Of a DNA stretch of 35,827 nucleotides, positions 1 through 8,003 are shown in pieces. A program made the translations under genes and the position numbers. The notes beneath the pieces are model-generated. The model did no database searches, had not been told where the DNA came from, and saw nothing but the letters and a program-made list of their open reading frames with translations. This DNA comes from Desulfobacteraceae bacterium (GTDB lineage Bacteria > Desulfobacterota > Desulfobacteria > Desulfobacterales > JAJDOA01): assembly GCA_022340405.1 (NCBI GenBank), contig JAJDOA010000219.1, forward strand, positions 1 to 35,827, written 5' to 3'. Position 1 is the stretch's first letter, and each line of letters opens with the position of its first letter.

Positions 1-400
1 GTTCCAGCTGCTCGCCGGCGTTCCAGTGGGGATGGTACCAGAATGTGCCCGAATCAATCAGTTTAAGTCGATAGGTAAACCGGCCTCCGGGCGGAATCGG
101 GTCTTGTGTGACGCCGGGCACGCCATCCATCGCGTTGTCGATGCGAAGCCCATGCCAGTGAACGGTGGTGGGTTCCTCGAGCCGGTTGATCACCTCCACC
201 TCCACCGTGGTGCCGACCGTTGCACGAATCGTCGGACCCGGAACTTGGCCGTTGTAATTCCAGACGGGTGTCGGTTGCTCGAAAAAAGAAAATGAGTGGA
301 CGCCCTCTTGAGGAATGAGCTGTATGCTTTCGGAAGGCCGCGCAGCGGCATTCGACGAAGATGCCATCAGTAGAATAACGGCTGCCAGACGGATGAGCAT
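1..400 (-). CDS. Multicopper oxidase, N-terminal part (runs off left edge)
   Basis: Reverse-strand reading from CAT at 398-400 gives MLIRLAAVILLMASSSNAAA (signal peptide) ... TVHWHGLRIDNAMDGVPGVTQDPIPPGGRFTYRL...GTFWYHPHW, with cupredoxin HWHG and HPHW copper motifs; absent from the ORF track because it has no stop within the window. Confidence 0.88.
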   Translation of the reverse strand, partial: MLIRLAAVILLMASSSNAAARPSESIQLIPQEGVHSFSFFEQPTPVWNYNGQVPGPTIRATVGTTVEVEVINRLEEPTTVHWHGLRIDNAMDGVPGVTQDPIPPGGRFTYRLKLIDSGTFWYHPHWNAGEQLE

Positions 401-797
401 TGTGTGATCCCCCTTTATCCCAGTTCTCTCTTGAACCGGCAGTAGCGAGCGCATTCCCCGCCGCTTGTTGGAGCGAAGCGGGAATCCTGGGCACCGGGGC
501 GGCAAGGAGTCTTCAATCCGCCAGAGCCGGACAAGGGTTCGTTCGGGCTGTTTGCGGCGCTGCGATCAAAAATATTGAATGGCTACCCCTCTGCTTGTGG
601 AGGGATCGTTATCCCCATCGGGTTGCTGTCGTCTTGCTGATTTCTCAGGCCCCATCATCGGCTGCCGACAGCCTCACCGAGCAGCCGTCCGTTCCCGGGT
701 CCGCAACAGACCCGACAGTAAGCAGTGCGTTGCGCGTTCGCAAATTCGGGATATTCGGCGCTTGATGGCAGGGAAAACGGTGATTGGGGCACCCTCG

Positions 798-835
798 ACC
801 GGAACGGGACCCGGTACCAGACCGGATCCCGTCGG
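798..835. terminator. Long imperfect hairpin downstream of the minus-strand DUF35/thiolase genes; possible terminator
   Basis: ACCGgAACGGGAcCCGG taccaga CCGGaTCCCGTcGGT inverted repeat; no strong T-tract. Confidence 0.35.
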
Positions 836-855
836 TTGGGGCCGCGAAAGCGGGC

Positions 856-1287
856 TCAGGCTTTGCGGAAAACGTAGGTGAGCTGTCCGTTGCGGGTCTT
901 GTCGGCGACGGCCTTCATCGCCATCCCCACGGAAAGCTCCTCGGGCGCCAGGCCGGGGTCGATGCGGCCGAACACCCGGTAGTCGCCGTAGTCCACCGTG
1001 GCGATGGTGTAGGGAAGGTCGTCCTTGAAGCCCGTGGGGGCGTATTTCAGCGTGGAAAATCCCATGAGCTTTCCGCTTCCCTTTACCTCGAACCACTCCA
1101 TGTCTCCGGAAAGGGAGGCGGCGCAGTGGGCGCGGGGCGGGAAGTAGTGACGGCCGCAATCCTTGCAGCGGGTGCCCATGAGTTTGCCCTGGTCCAGGTG
1201 GTCGATGAAGTCGTTGACCTGGGTGACCGCGGCGAAGCTCACAGTGCCGAACCGGGAAAATCGCGTGTCGAGTTCTTTCTTGGCCAT
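856..1287 (-). CDS. DUF35 OB-fold / Zn-ribbon thiolase-associated protein
   Basis: 143 aa, CKDCGRHYFPPRAHC rubredoxin-like motif followed by an OB-fold; adjacent to a thiolase. Confidence 0.85.
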   Translation of the reverse strand: MAKKELDTRFSRFGTVSFAAVTQVNDFIDHLDQGKLMGTRCKDCGRHYFPPRAHCAASLSGDMEWFEVKGSGKLMGFSTLKYAPTGFKDDLPYTIATVDYGDYRVFGRIDPGLAPEELSVGMAMKAVADKTRNGQLTYVFRKA

Positions 1288-1289
1288 GG

Positions 1290-2459
1290 CTAGTCCCTCC
1301 CCAGGATGGTGACGTTTCCGTAAAGGCCCACACCGCCGATGTTGTGCACCAGGCCGATGGTCGGGTCCTTGACCTGGATGTCCCCCGCCTCTCCGCGAAG
1401 CTGCAAAACAATGGTGCGGATCTGGGATCCGCCGGTGGCGCCGATGGGATGCCCTTTGGACAGGAGCCCCCCGTCTACGTTCACGGGGATGGAGCCTTCC
1501 TTGTAGGTTTCCTTGGAGCGGATCAGATCCCGGCCTTCACCGGGGGCGGCAAAGCCCAGGTTCTCGTAGGCCATCAACTCCGCGATGGTAAAGCAGTCGT
1601 GCACTTCAGCCACATCCACGTCCTTGGCCGTGATGCCCGCCATGCGGTAGGCCTGCTCGGCGGCCTTCTCGGCCACGTTCAACCCCGTCAGCCTTTCCCG
1701 GCCGGCCATGTTCACCGGTGCCGATGCGGCGCCGAGGCCGAGAATCCAAACCGGGTCGCAACCCAGCGCCTTGGCCTTTTCCTCGCTGGCGACGATGATG
1801 CAGGAGCTGCCGTCGGCGTTGGCGCAGCAGTCGCCGGTGCGCAGCGGTGTGGCCACCGGCTGGCTGAAAATATTTTCCGAATCCGTGAACTGCTCCAGGG
1901 CCACGGGCTTTCGGTAGACCGCTTTTTCGTTGAGCTGTCCGTAGGTGGCCGCCTTGACCCGGATCAACGCCAGGTCCTCCAGCGTGGTGCCGTAGGCGGC
2001 CATGTGCGCCTGGGCGTGCATGGCGTAATAGGCGGGCATCATGGTGCCGAAGGGCGATTCCCACTGAATGTCCGCACCCCGGCCCATCCGCTCCTGTGAC
2101 TCCTCGGAACTCAACTGGGACATGATCTGGAAACCGAGGACCATGACCGAATCGTGAAGCCCGGACTGAACCAGTGAATAGGCCAGCTTCAGCCCCGTGC
2201 TGCTGGAGGAGCACAGCGTCTCCGCATAGAAGGTGGGCTGCGGGTTCAGGCCCAGATATTCAGCGATCACGCCGGCCGGCGAACGCTGCTTGTCATATTC
2301 CGGCGCGGAGCAGACAACGGTGGCATCCATGTCGGCTGCGGTGATCTTCGCGTCCGACATGGCCTCCTGAAACCCCTCGAAAACCAGCTCTCGAATGGAG
2401 CCGGGGTAGCTGCGGACGAACGCGCTCTGCCCGACACCGATGATTCCGACTCTTCCCAT
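1290..2459 (-). CDS. Thiolase family protein (SCP-x/acetyl-CoA acetyltransferase-like)
   Basis: 389 aa; ETLCSSSSTGLKLAYSLVQSG catalytic Cys region, NVDGGLLSKGHPIGATGGSQI, C-terminal HNIGGVGLYGNVTIL. Confidence 0.9.
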   Translation of the reverse strand: MGRVGIIGVGQSAFVRSYPGSIRELVFEGFQEAMSDAKITAADMDATVVCSAPEYDKQRSPAGVIAEYLGLNPQPTFYAETLCSSSSTGLKLAYSLVQSGLHDSVMVLGFQIMSQLSSEESQERMGRGADIQWESPFGTMMPAYYAMHAQAHMAAYGTTLEDLALIRVKAATYGQLNEKAVYRKPVALEQFTDSENIFSQPVATPLRTGDCCANADGSSCIIVASEEKAKALGCDPVWILGLGAASAPVNMAGRERLTGLNVAEKAAEQAYRMAGITAKDVDVAEVHDCFTIAELMAYENLGFAAPGEGRDLIRSKETYKEGSIPVNVDGGLLSKGHPIGATGGSQIRTIVLQLRGEAGDIQVKDPTIGLVHNIGGVGLYGNVTILGRD

Positions 2460-2584
2460 AATCCCTTCTCCGTTTCATTGATTGTCGTTTTGGCGATATT
2501 CCGAAAGGCTCTGTCAGAAGGCATCGGCGTCTGCCGCCGCATGGGGGAGAAAATGCCGGGCCGTGAGGCGGTAGAGCGAATGGT

Positions 2585-2670
2585 TGTAGAGGAGGGGGTC
2601 ATCCCCTTCCGCTACCTTTCGGGATATGCAACCACGGGAGGGGATAAACCCCTCCCCTTCGGTACATGCG
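2585..2670. repeat. Intergenic palindromic repeat cluster
   Basis: GTAGAGGAGGGGGTCATCCCCTTCCGCTAC and GGGAGGGGATAAACCCCTCCCCT (2636-2658); the second is 22/23 identical to 28761-28783. Confidence 0.7.
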
Positions 2671-2722
2671 CAAGCCGTTCAGCCATCCGGTACGGCTCGC
2701 TCTCTGTCGATGGATGGAATGA

Positions 2723-3865
2723 CTATTCCTTCGGCTCGCCCATCACCTCGGCGAACATGTCCATGTCCCACAACCGGCCGGCAGCGATGTTCTGGCGGAA
2801 CTTGATGAAGTCGATCGTGTCGCTTCCGGTGATCTTCTTGCTGTTGAAGGCGCCGAAGCCCAGGAACGCCTCGCCGCTCATGTTTGCGGCGAGCCAATGG
2901 CGGTTGCCGTTTTTGACGACATCCCAGAAGAATTTCTTTTTCTGGCGAACGCCCTCCACGGATTTGATCAGACACCCCGGGAACAGATTGGCAAAACGCC
3001 AGACGATCTTGTCCACCTCGGCATCCAGAAGCTCGAAATCGGCCTGGGGCTGGTGTTCCTTGACCAGCGCACGGGCCTCCTTGAAGGCGTCTCCGGTTTT
3101 GTATTCACCAAAGACGATCTCACCGTCCTCGACGTACTTGTCGGTCACCACCATCGGGTTTCGGACCCACTGACCGTCCACCTTCAATACCGGCACGCAC
3201 TTGGTGATCAGGCCCTTCATCTTCGCCTTGTAAGCCGTCCACATCTCGCAACTGACGCAGTTCCACATGGCGTCTTCGATTCCCAGATACCAGGGTAGAA
3301 AATCCGTGGATCCGCCGTCGGGCGCCGACCCGTGCTTGGGTCCCGCCTGGCCGAATATCGCCAGGTCCGAAGAGACGGTGATATCGCAGGCCATGCCGAT
3401 TTCCTGCCCACCGGCCACCCGCATGCCGTTGACCCGGCAGATGGTCGGCTTCTTGCACTGCAAGATAGCGTCCACCATGTGGTTGAACAAATCCATGTAC
3501 TGGCCGTATTCGTCCGGGCGGCGGCTATAGTATTCGCTGTACTCCTTGGTATTGCCTCCGGTGCAGAACGCGAAGGGCCCCGTGGCCGTGAAGATGACGG
3601 CCACCACGCTGCGGTCGTTTCCCGCGTTTTCGAAACCGGCGATCACCCCCTTGACCATATCGGTGGTATAGGAGTTGTACTGCCGGGGGTTGTTCATGCG
3701 GACCCAGGCCGTGTAGAGGCCTTCCACCGCGTTTCCTTCCGGGTCCTTGAGCGGCCGTTTTTCGAAAACGACGTTGGGGGCTTCCTCGTCGGTTCCCCAA
3801 TAGGGGCTGGGATGCAGGTTGTGGTCCTTCAGCTCGTTGTCGCGCGGCATCCAATCTAAGGCCAT
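2723..3865 (-). CDS. bamA: 6-oxocyclohex-1-ene-1-carbonyl-CoA hydrolase (BamA/Oah family)
   Basis: MALDWMPRDNELKDHNLHPSPYWG...VVFEKRPLKDPEGNAVEGLYTAWVRMNNPRQYNSYTTDMVKGVIAGF...AFCTGGNTKEYSEYYSRRPDEYGQYM...CRVNGMRVAGGQEIGMACD...FGQAGPKHGSAPDGGSTDF; characteristic BamA motifs. Start set to the ATG at 3865 rather than 3907. Confidence 0.93.
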   Translation of the reverse strand: MALDWMPRDNELKDHNLHPSPYWGTDEEAPNVVFEKRPLKDPEGNAVEGLYTAWVRMNNPRQYNSYTTDMVKGVIAGFENAGNDRSVVAVIFTATGPFAFCTGGNTKEYSEYYSRRPDEYGQYMDLFNHMVDAILQCKKPTICRVNGMRVAGGQEIGMACDITVSSDLAIFGQAGPKHGSAPDGGSTDFLPWYLGIEDAMWNCVSCEMWTAYKAKMKGLITKCVPVLKVDGQWVRNPMVVTDKYVEDGEIVFGEYKTGDAFKEARALVKEHQPQADFELLDAEVDKIVWRFANLFPGCLIKSVEGVRQKKKFFWDVVKNGNRHWLAANMSGEAFLGFGAFNSKKITGSDTIDFIKFRQNIAAGRLWDMDMFAEVMGEPKE

Positions 3866-3928
3866 GTCGTATCCTCCGTGTTCCTTTCGTATCCTCGTTA
3901 TTATCACCGAATCCGTGCCGGAGTGCCC

Positions 3929-5032
3929 CTAAAAGTCAGGCACCAATACGATCCTCCGGTCCGGCGGCGTGCGGTGAGCCTCCTCGAAAGTCTCCGCAAT
4001 GGTGCTCATGGGTCGGGTCTGAACGAACGGTTCCAACGCCACCTTCCCCGTGAGCACCATCTCCAGCACCTGGGGATAGTACTCCGGCAGACAGCCCCAC
4101 GTACCGATCAACTCGGCATCGAAGGCCATCAAACGGCTGATGGAATACTCCACTTTGGCCATTCCGAAGCCCACAACGATAAGCTTTCCGGTGAAACTGA
4201 GCAGTGCCAGTGCGGTTTCCTGCCCCGGCTTGGTGCCCGTGCACTCGAAAATTTTCCATCCGTACGCCGGCAGGCCGCCCTGCTTGCGTATGGCCTTCAC
4301 TTCCCCGGCCACATCCCGGGGTCCTTTCCCGGTGGCGTCGATCACAAAATCCGCTCCGTAGTCGAGCATCTTCTGCAACCGCTCCTCCACGATGTCCACG
4401 GCGATCACCGTTCGGGCGCCCAGCGCCTTGACCTCCTGGACCATGTACTGCCCCACCCCGCCGACGCCGATGACGATCACGTCGTCGCCGATCTCCAGCT
4501 GTGCGCGTCTTGCGGCCTGAAACGGGGTGGTGGCGGCATCGGCCACCACGGCCAGGTGTTCGAGCGGAATCCCCTGCCGGTCCCGGATCTCGCACAGGTC
4601 GATGCTCGGCACCGGGATATGGCTGGAAAAGCCGCCGTAGATACCGATGCTGTTGCCGGGCATTTTCTGGTTCAGGCAACGGTTTCCCCTGCGCGTCTTG
4701 CAAAGGTGGCACTGCCGGCAGGGCATCACAGCCGGTATCAGCACTTCCTTGCCGACCCAGCGTTCGTCCCCGGCCACCACGGTGCCGGAGATTTCATGGC
4801 CGAGGGTCAGCGGCGGCTTGGAGACCGTGGGCACGCCGTCAAAAAAATAGCCCAGGTCCGTGTGGCAAACTCCGCATCCGGCCACCTTCACGAGAACGTC
4901 GCCGGCACCGAGTTCGGGAACGGGAATCTCGGTCTTCTCCAATCTGCCCGGAGTGACCTCTCCGGTATCCCGGTCGCGCACGGTTGGCTGCACCATTTGC
5001 CAGGTGAGGATCTTGTCAGGAACGTCTCCCAT
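3929..5032 (-). CDS. had: 6-hydroxycyclohex-1-ene-1-carbonyl-CoA dehydrogenase (Had/BamQ-type zinc alcohol dehydrogenase)
   Basis: MDR/Zn-ADH fold: CGVCHTDLGYFFDGVPTVSKPPLTLGHEISG, four-Cys structural Zn CRQCHLCKTRRGNRC, GVGGVGQYMVQ; adjacent to bamA. Confidence 0.88.
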   Translation of the reverse strand: MGDVPDKILTWQMVQPTVRDRDTGEVTPGRLEKTEIPVPELGAGDVLVKVAGCGVCHTDLGYFFDGVPTVSKPPLTLGHEISGTVVAGDERWVGKEVLIPAVMPCRQCHLCKTRRGNRCLNQKMPGNSIGIYGGFSSHIPVPSIDLCEIRDRQGIPLEHLAVVADAATTPFQAARRAQLEIGDDVIVIGVGGVGQYMVQEVKALGARTVIAVDIVEERLQKMLDYGADFVIDATGKGPRDVAGEVKAIRKQGGLPAYGWKIFECTGTKPGQETALALLSFTGKLIVVGFGMAKVEYSISRLMAFDAELIGTWGCLPEYYPQVLEMVLTGKVALEPFVQTRPMSTIAETFEEAHRTPPDRRIVLVPDF

Positions 5033-5166
5033 TTTCTCCCTCCTTCATGCCGTTGTTTCAGGCTTGCCGCACGGGCAGGCAGCACGTATCCCTTGCGGCC
5101 GCGAGCGCACCCGGGAACCGCAACGGTGCCCGTGGGAATGGATTTGTCAACGGGAAGTTATAAATT

Positions 5167-5181
5167 AGCTACAATGTAACT
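5167..5181. promoter_or_regulatory. Candidate operator palindrome overlapping the had promoter -10
   Basis: AGCTACAATGTAACT, near-perfect 15-bp dyad; 13/15 identical to AGCTGCAATGTAGCT at 6134-6148. Confidence 0.6.
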
Positions 5182-5201
5182 TTGCGAAATATCCATGTCA
5201 A
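5173..5201 (-). promoter_or_regulatory. Sigma70-like promoter for the had (possibly had-bamA) transcript
   Basis: On the minus strand TTGACA (5201-5196), 17 bp spacer, TACATT (5178-5173). Confidence 0.6.
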
Positions 5202-5235
5202 CGCCTTTTTTTCCCACGCAGGAAAGGCCTGGACC

Positions 5236-5290
5236 TTGACAGATGGATCTGACCCTGCAACAATAACGAACGCTATTCCATAATATGGAA
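5236..5290 (+). promoter_or_regulatory. iclR promoter and putative autoregulatory palindrome
   Basis: TTGACA (5236) - 17 bp - AACAAT (5259); perfect 7-bp-arm palindrome TTCCATA-A-TATGGAA at 5276-5290, 15 bp before the iclR ATG. Confidence 0.5.
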
Positions 5291-5305
5291 CAATAAACGA
5301 AAATC

Positions 5306-6070
5306 ATGATCCAGTCTATACAGCGTGCCGTCGAAATCCTCAATCTGTTCAGCCTCGCGCGCCCGAATTGGGGTATCGCCGAGATATCCCGGGCCACGGG
5401 CCTTGCCAAAACGACGGTTCACAACATCGTCAGCACGCTGTCCCAGGGTGGGTTTCTTCTCCAGAACACCGAAACCCGAAAATACACCTTGGGGCATAAA
5501 ATTTTCACCCTGGGCGCTATCATGGCCGGCACCATGGACATCAATCTCAAGGCTTCCGGACCGGCACACCAGATCACCGCAAGAACCGGCCTGATCAGCC
5601 GGGTGGCCGTTTGGGACAACGACGCTGCGCTGGTGACCCTCAATGTCAATCCGAAGTACGGCAGCTCACTTTCCCAGCAGATCGGACCCCGGGTGGTCGC
5701 TTACTGCTCGGCCATTGGCAGGGCGCTGTTGGCCCACCTGGCGCCGTCGGATCTGGAGATCTATTTGGAGCGGTGGAAGCCGGTGACCTTCACCCCGCAC
5801 ACCGTGACCGATAAAAAGGAACTGCTGCGGATCCTCGACCGAACGCGCCGGCAGGGGTACGCGCTCAACGACCAGGAGTTGGCTCCCGGCCAAAGCGCCA
5901 TCGCAGCCGCGATTTTTCGAAGTGGCGGGACGCTGGCGGCTTCCATCTGCCTGACCAGCACGCCGGAGGTGATCACCGGCAGCCGTATGCCGGAACTGGT
6001 GGCCGACTTGAGAAGCACAGCCGCGGAAATATCCCGATATCTGGGCCATTATCCGGCGGGGCCAGCATAG
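5306..6070 (+). CDS. IclR family transcriptional regulator
   Basis: MIQSIQRAVEILNLFSLARPNWGIAEISRATGLAKTTVHNIVSTLSQGGFL...; C-terminal effector domain with CSAIGRALLAHL. Confidence 0.95.
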   Translation: MIQSIQRAVEILNLFSLARPNWGIAEISRATGLAKTTVHNIVSTLSQGGFLLQNTETRKYTLGHKIFTLGAIMAGTMDINLKASGPAHQITARTGLISRVAVWDNDAALVTLNVNPKYGSSLSQQIGPRVVAYCSAIGRALLAHLAPSDLEIYLERWKPVTFTPHTVTDKKELLRILDRTRRQGYALNDQELAPGQSAIAAAIFRSGGTLAASICLTSTPEVITGSRMPELVADLRSTAAEISRYLGHYPAGPA

Positions 6071-6075
6071 AGATG

Positions 6076-6095
6076 CGGGGCTGAATTCAGCCCCG
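6076..6095. terminator. Perfect 20-bp palindrome after iclR; possible terminator
   Basis: CGGGGCTGAATTCAGCCCCG followed within ~10 nt by ATTTATTTTT. Confidence 0.45.
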
Positions 6096-6133
6096 AAAGC
6101 AGGATTTATTTTTCCCTTGACTAAATATAATGT

Positions 6134-6148
6134 AGCTGCAATGTAGCT
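6134..6148. promoter_or_regulatory. Candidate operator palindrome upstream of the SDR/dch operon
   Basis: AGCTGCAATGTAGCT, near-perfect dyad, just downstream of TTGACT (6117); 13/15 match to the site at 5167-5181. Confidence 0.58.
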
Positions 6149-6222
6149 TATATAGCTTCCCAATCCACTGAATGCCGCTACGCCGAACCGTTACCCAAAC
6201 AAGCGAACAACAGGAGAATTCC

Positions 6223-6972
6223 ATGCTGCTGGAAGGAAAAACTGCCGTTGTGACAGGGGGCTCGCAGGGAATCGGGGCCGCTGTCTCGTTGGAGCTGGCC
6301 CGAGAGGGTGCCGATGTCTGCCTGACCTATCGAAAGCACCAGGAGGAGGCCGAGCGCTATGCCGAAGAAATCCGCAGCATGGGACGCAGGGCCGTCGCCG
6401 TGCAGTGCGACATTTCCGTCTTTGCCGAAGCGGAAAAGGTGGTGCAGGCGGCCCTGGCGGAACTCGGCCGCATCGACATCCTGGTCAACAACGCCGGCAT
6501 GAATTGGGACGGCGTTTCATGGAAAATGTCCGAAGAGCAGTGGGACCGGGTCATCGAAGTCAACCTCAAAGGGTATTTCAATTTCTGCCGCCACGTCGCA
6601 CCGCTGTTCAAGGAGCAGAAGTACGGTAAGATCGTCAACGTCACGTCCATCAATGGGCTTCGGGGGAAATTCGGTCAGACCAACTACTCGGCATCCAAGG
6701 CCGGCATCATCGGGTTTACCAAGGCCTTGGCCAAGGAGCTCGGCGCCTTCGGCGTGAACGTCAATGCCGTAGCCCCCGGCTTGATCGAGACGGCCATGCT
6801 GCGCGACTCCGAAGCCCGGGACAAGATCATCGACATGGCCATGGGCGAGATGGTTCTCAAACGCGTGGGCCAGCCCGAGGACCTGGCCAACGTCGTGGTC
6901 TTCCTGGCCAGTGACAAGTCCCGGCACATCACCGGAGAAATCATCAAGGTCGACGGGGGACAATACATCTAG
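6223..6972 (+). CDS. SDR family 3-oxoacyl reductase (FabG-like)
   Basis: VTGGSQGIGAAV, NNAGMNWD, YSASKAG, C-terminal GEIIKVDGGQYI; start at ATG 6223. Confidence 0.92.
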   Translation: MLLEGKTAVVTGGSQGIGAAVSLELAREGADVCLTYRKHQEEAERYAEEIRSMGRRAVAVQCDISVFAEAEKVVQAALAELGRIDILVNNAGMNWDGVSWKMSEEQWDRVIEVNLKGYFNFCRHVAPLFKEQKYGKIVNVTSINGLRGKFGQTNYSASKAGIIGFTKALAKELGAFGVNVNAVAPGLIETAMLRDSEARDKIIDMAMGEMVLKRVGQPEDLANVVVFLASDKSRHITGEIIKVDGGQYI

Positions 6973-7008
6973 AAGTGATCTCAAAATTCGGAGTAAGGAG
7001 CGATCATC

Positions 7009-7779
7009 ATGCCCGAGTTGAAGCATCACCGCGTGGAAAGCACGGACGGGGTGGCCCGGATTACGCTCAACCGCCCCAAACACAACGTCTTCAACATCGA
7101 AATGCTGCAGGAATTCAACGCGCTGATGGACACGCTGGCCGAGGACACGGAACTCAAGTGCGTCGCCGTCTTTGGAGAGGGTCCCAGCTGGTGCGCCGGT
7201 GTGGAAGTGGGGGATCACAAGCCGGAACTGGCCCCGGATATGATCGCCACTTTTGCCGGCATGTTCGAACGAATCCATGCGCTGGAGGTACCGCTGATTG
7301 CCGCCGTTCACGGAAACTGCCTCGGCGGCGGCATGGAGCTGGCCATCGCATGCGACATCGTCATCGCGTCCGGGAAGGCCAAATTCGGGCAGCCGGAGAT
7401 CAAACTGGGATTCTTCCCCCCCTACGCGGCGGTTCGCCTGCCTGAACTGGTGGGTCCGGCCAAGGCAGTGGAAATCTGCACCACCGGCCGCATCTATTCA
7501 GCGGAACTGGGCCGATCGCTGGGTTTCGTAAGCCAGGTGGCGGAGCCCGAAGCCTTCGAGGCGGAGGTGGAGAAAACCATCGGTGAGATCGCGGCCTGCA
7601 GTCCGCTGATCGTACGGATGAACAAGCGGGCGGTCAACCGGTGCAGGGGGTTGGCCTTCCCCGCAGCCATGAAGGAGATCAACAGCGCCTTTCTCGACGA
7701 ACTGATGAAGACCGAGGACACGCTGGAGGGAATCGCCAGCTTCGAGGAAAAACGGCGGCCGGTGTGGAAAAATCGCTGA
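7009..7779 (+). CDS. dch: Enoyl-CoA hydratase family; probable cyclohexa-1,5-diene-1-carbonyl-CoA hydratase (Dch/BamR-like)
   Basis: GNCLGGGMELAIACD...KFGQPEIKLGFFPPYAAVRLPELVG; C-terminus LDELMKTEDTLEGIASFEEKRRPVWKNR resembles characterized Dch; context with had and bamA. Confidence 0.75.
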   Translation: MPELKHHRVESTDGVARITLNRPKHNVFNIEMLQEFNALMDTLAEDTELKCVAVFGEGPSWCAGVEVGDHKPELAPDMIATFAGMFERIHALEVPLIAAVHGNCLGGGMELAIACDIVIASGKAKFGQPEIKLGFFPPYAAVRLPELVGPAKAVEICTTGRIYSAELGRSLGFVSQVAEPEAFEAEVEKTIGEIAACSPLIVRMNKRAVNRCRGLAFPAAMKEINSAFLDELMKTEDTLEGIASFEEKRRPVWKNR

Positions 7780-7893
7780 CCGCGGGCCCGTACGGCACTC
7801 GTGCTGCAGGGTTCCCGGGGTTTCAGGTTTCAGCATAGAAAACCAATGCTTGTAGGCCACCTGAAACCCGGAACCTGAAACCGCCTCTGGGAA

Positions 7894-7921
7894 ACGCCCT
7901 GCCGAGGTCCCTGTAACGATC
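7894..7921. repeat. 28-bp dispersed repeat (copy A)
   Basis: ACGCCCTGCCGAGGTCCCTGTAACGATC; 25/28 identical to 24144-24171. Confidence 0.6.
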
Positions 7922-8003
7922 GAACCGGCTGCCGGACCAACCCCGGTGCCCGGGAACTCCGCTACGCTCCGACCGGCGGCCGGGCTGAAAAGGAAACAAC
8001 ACG

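Noticed and set aside
401-855. Plus-strand ORFs at 400-765 and 579-881
   Set aside because: No domain-like sequence and they overlap the 3' end of the DUF35 gene and its hairpin; treated as non-coding spacer.
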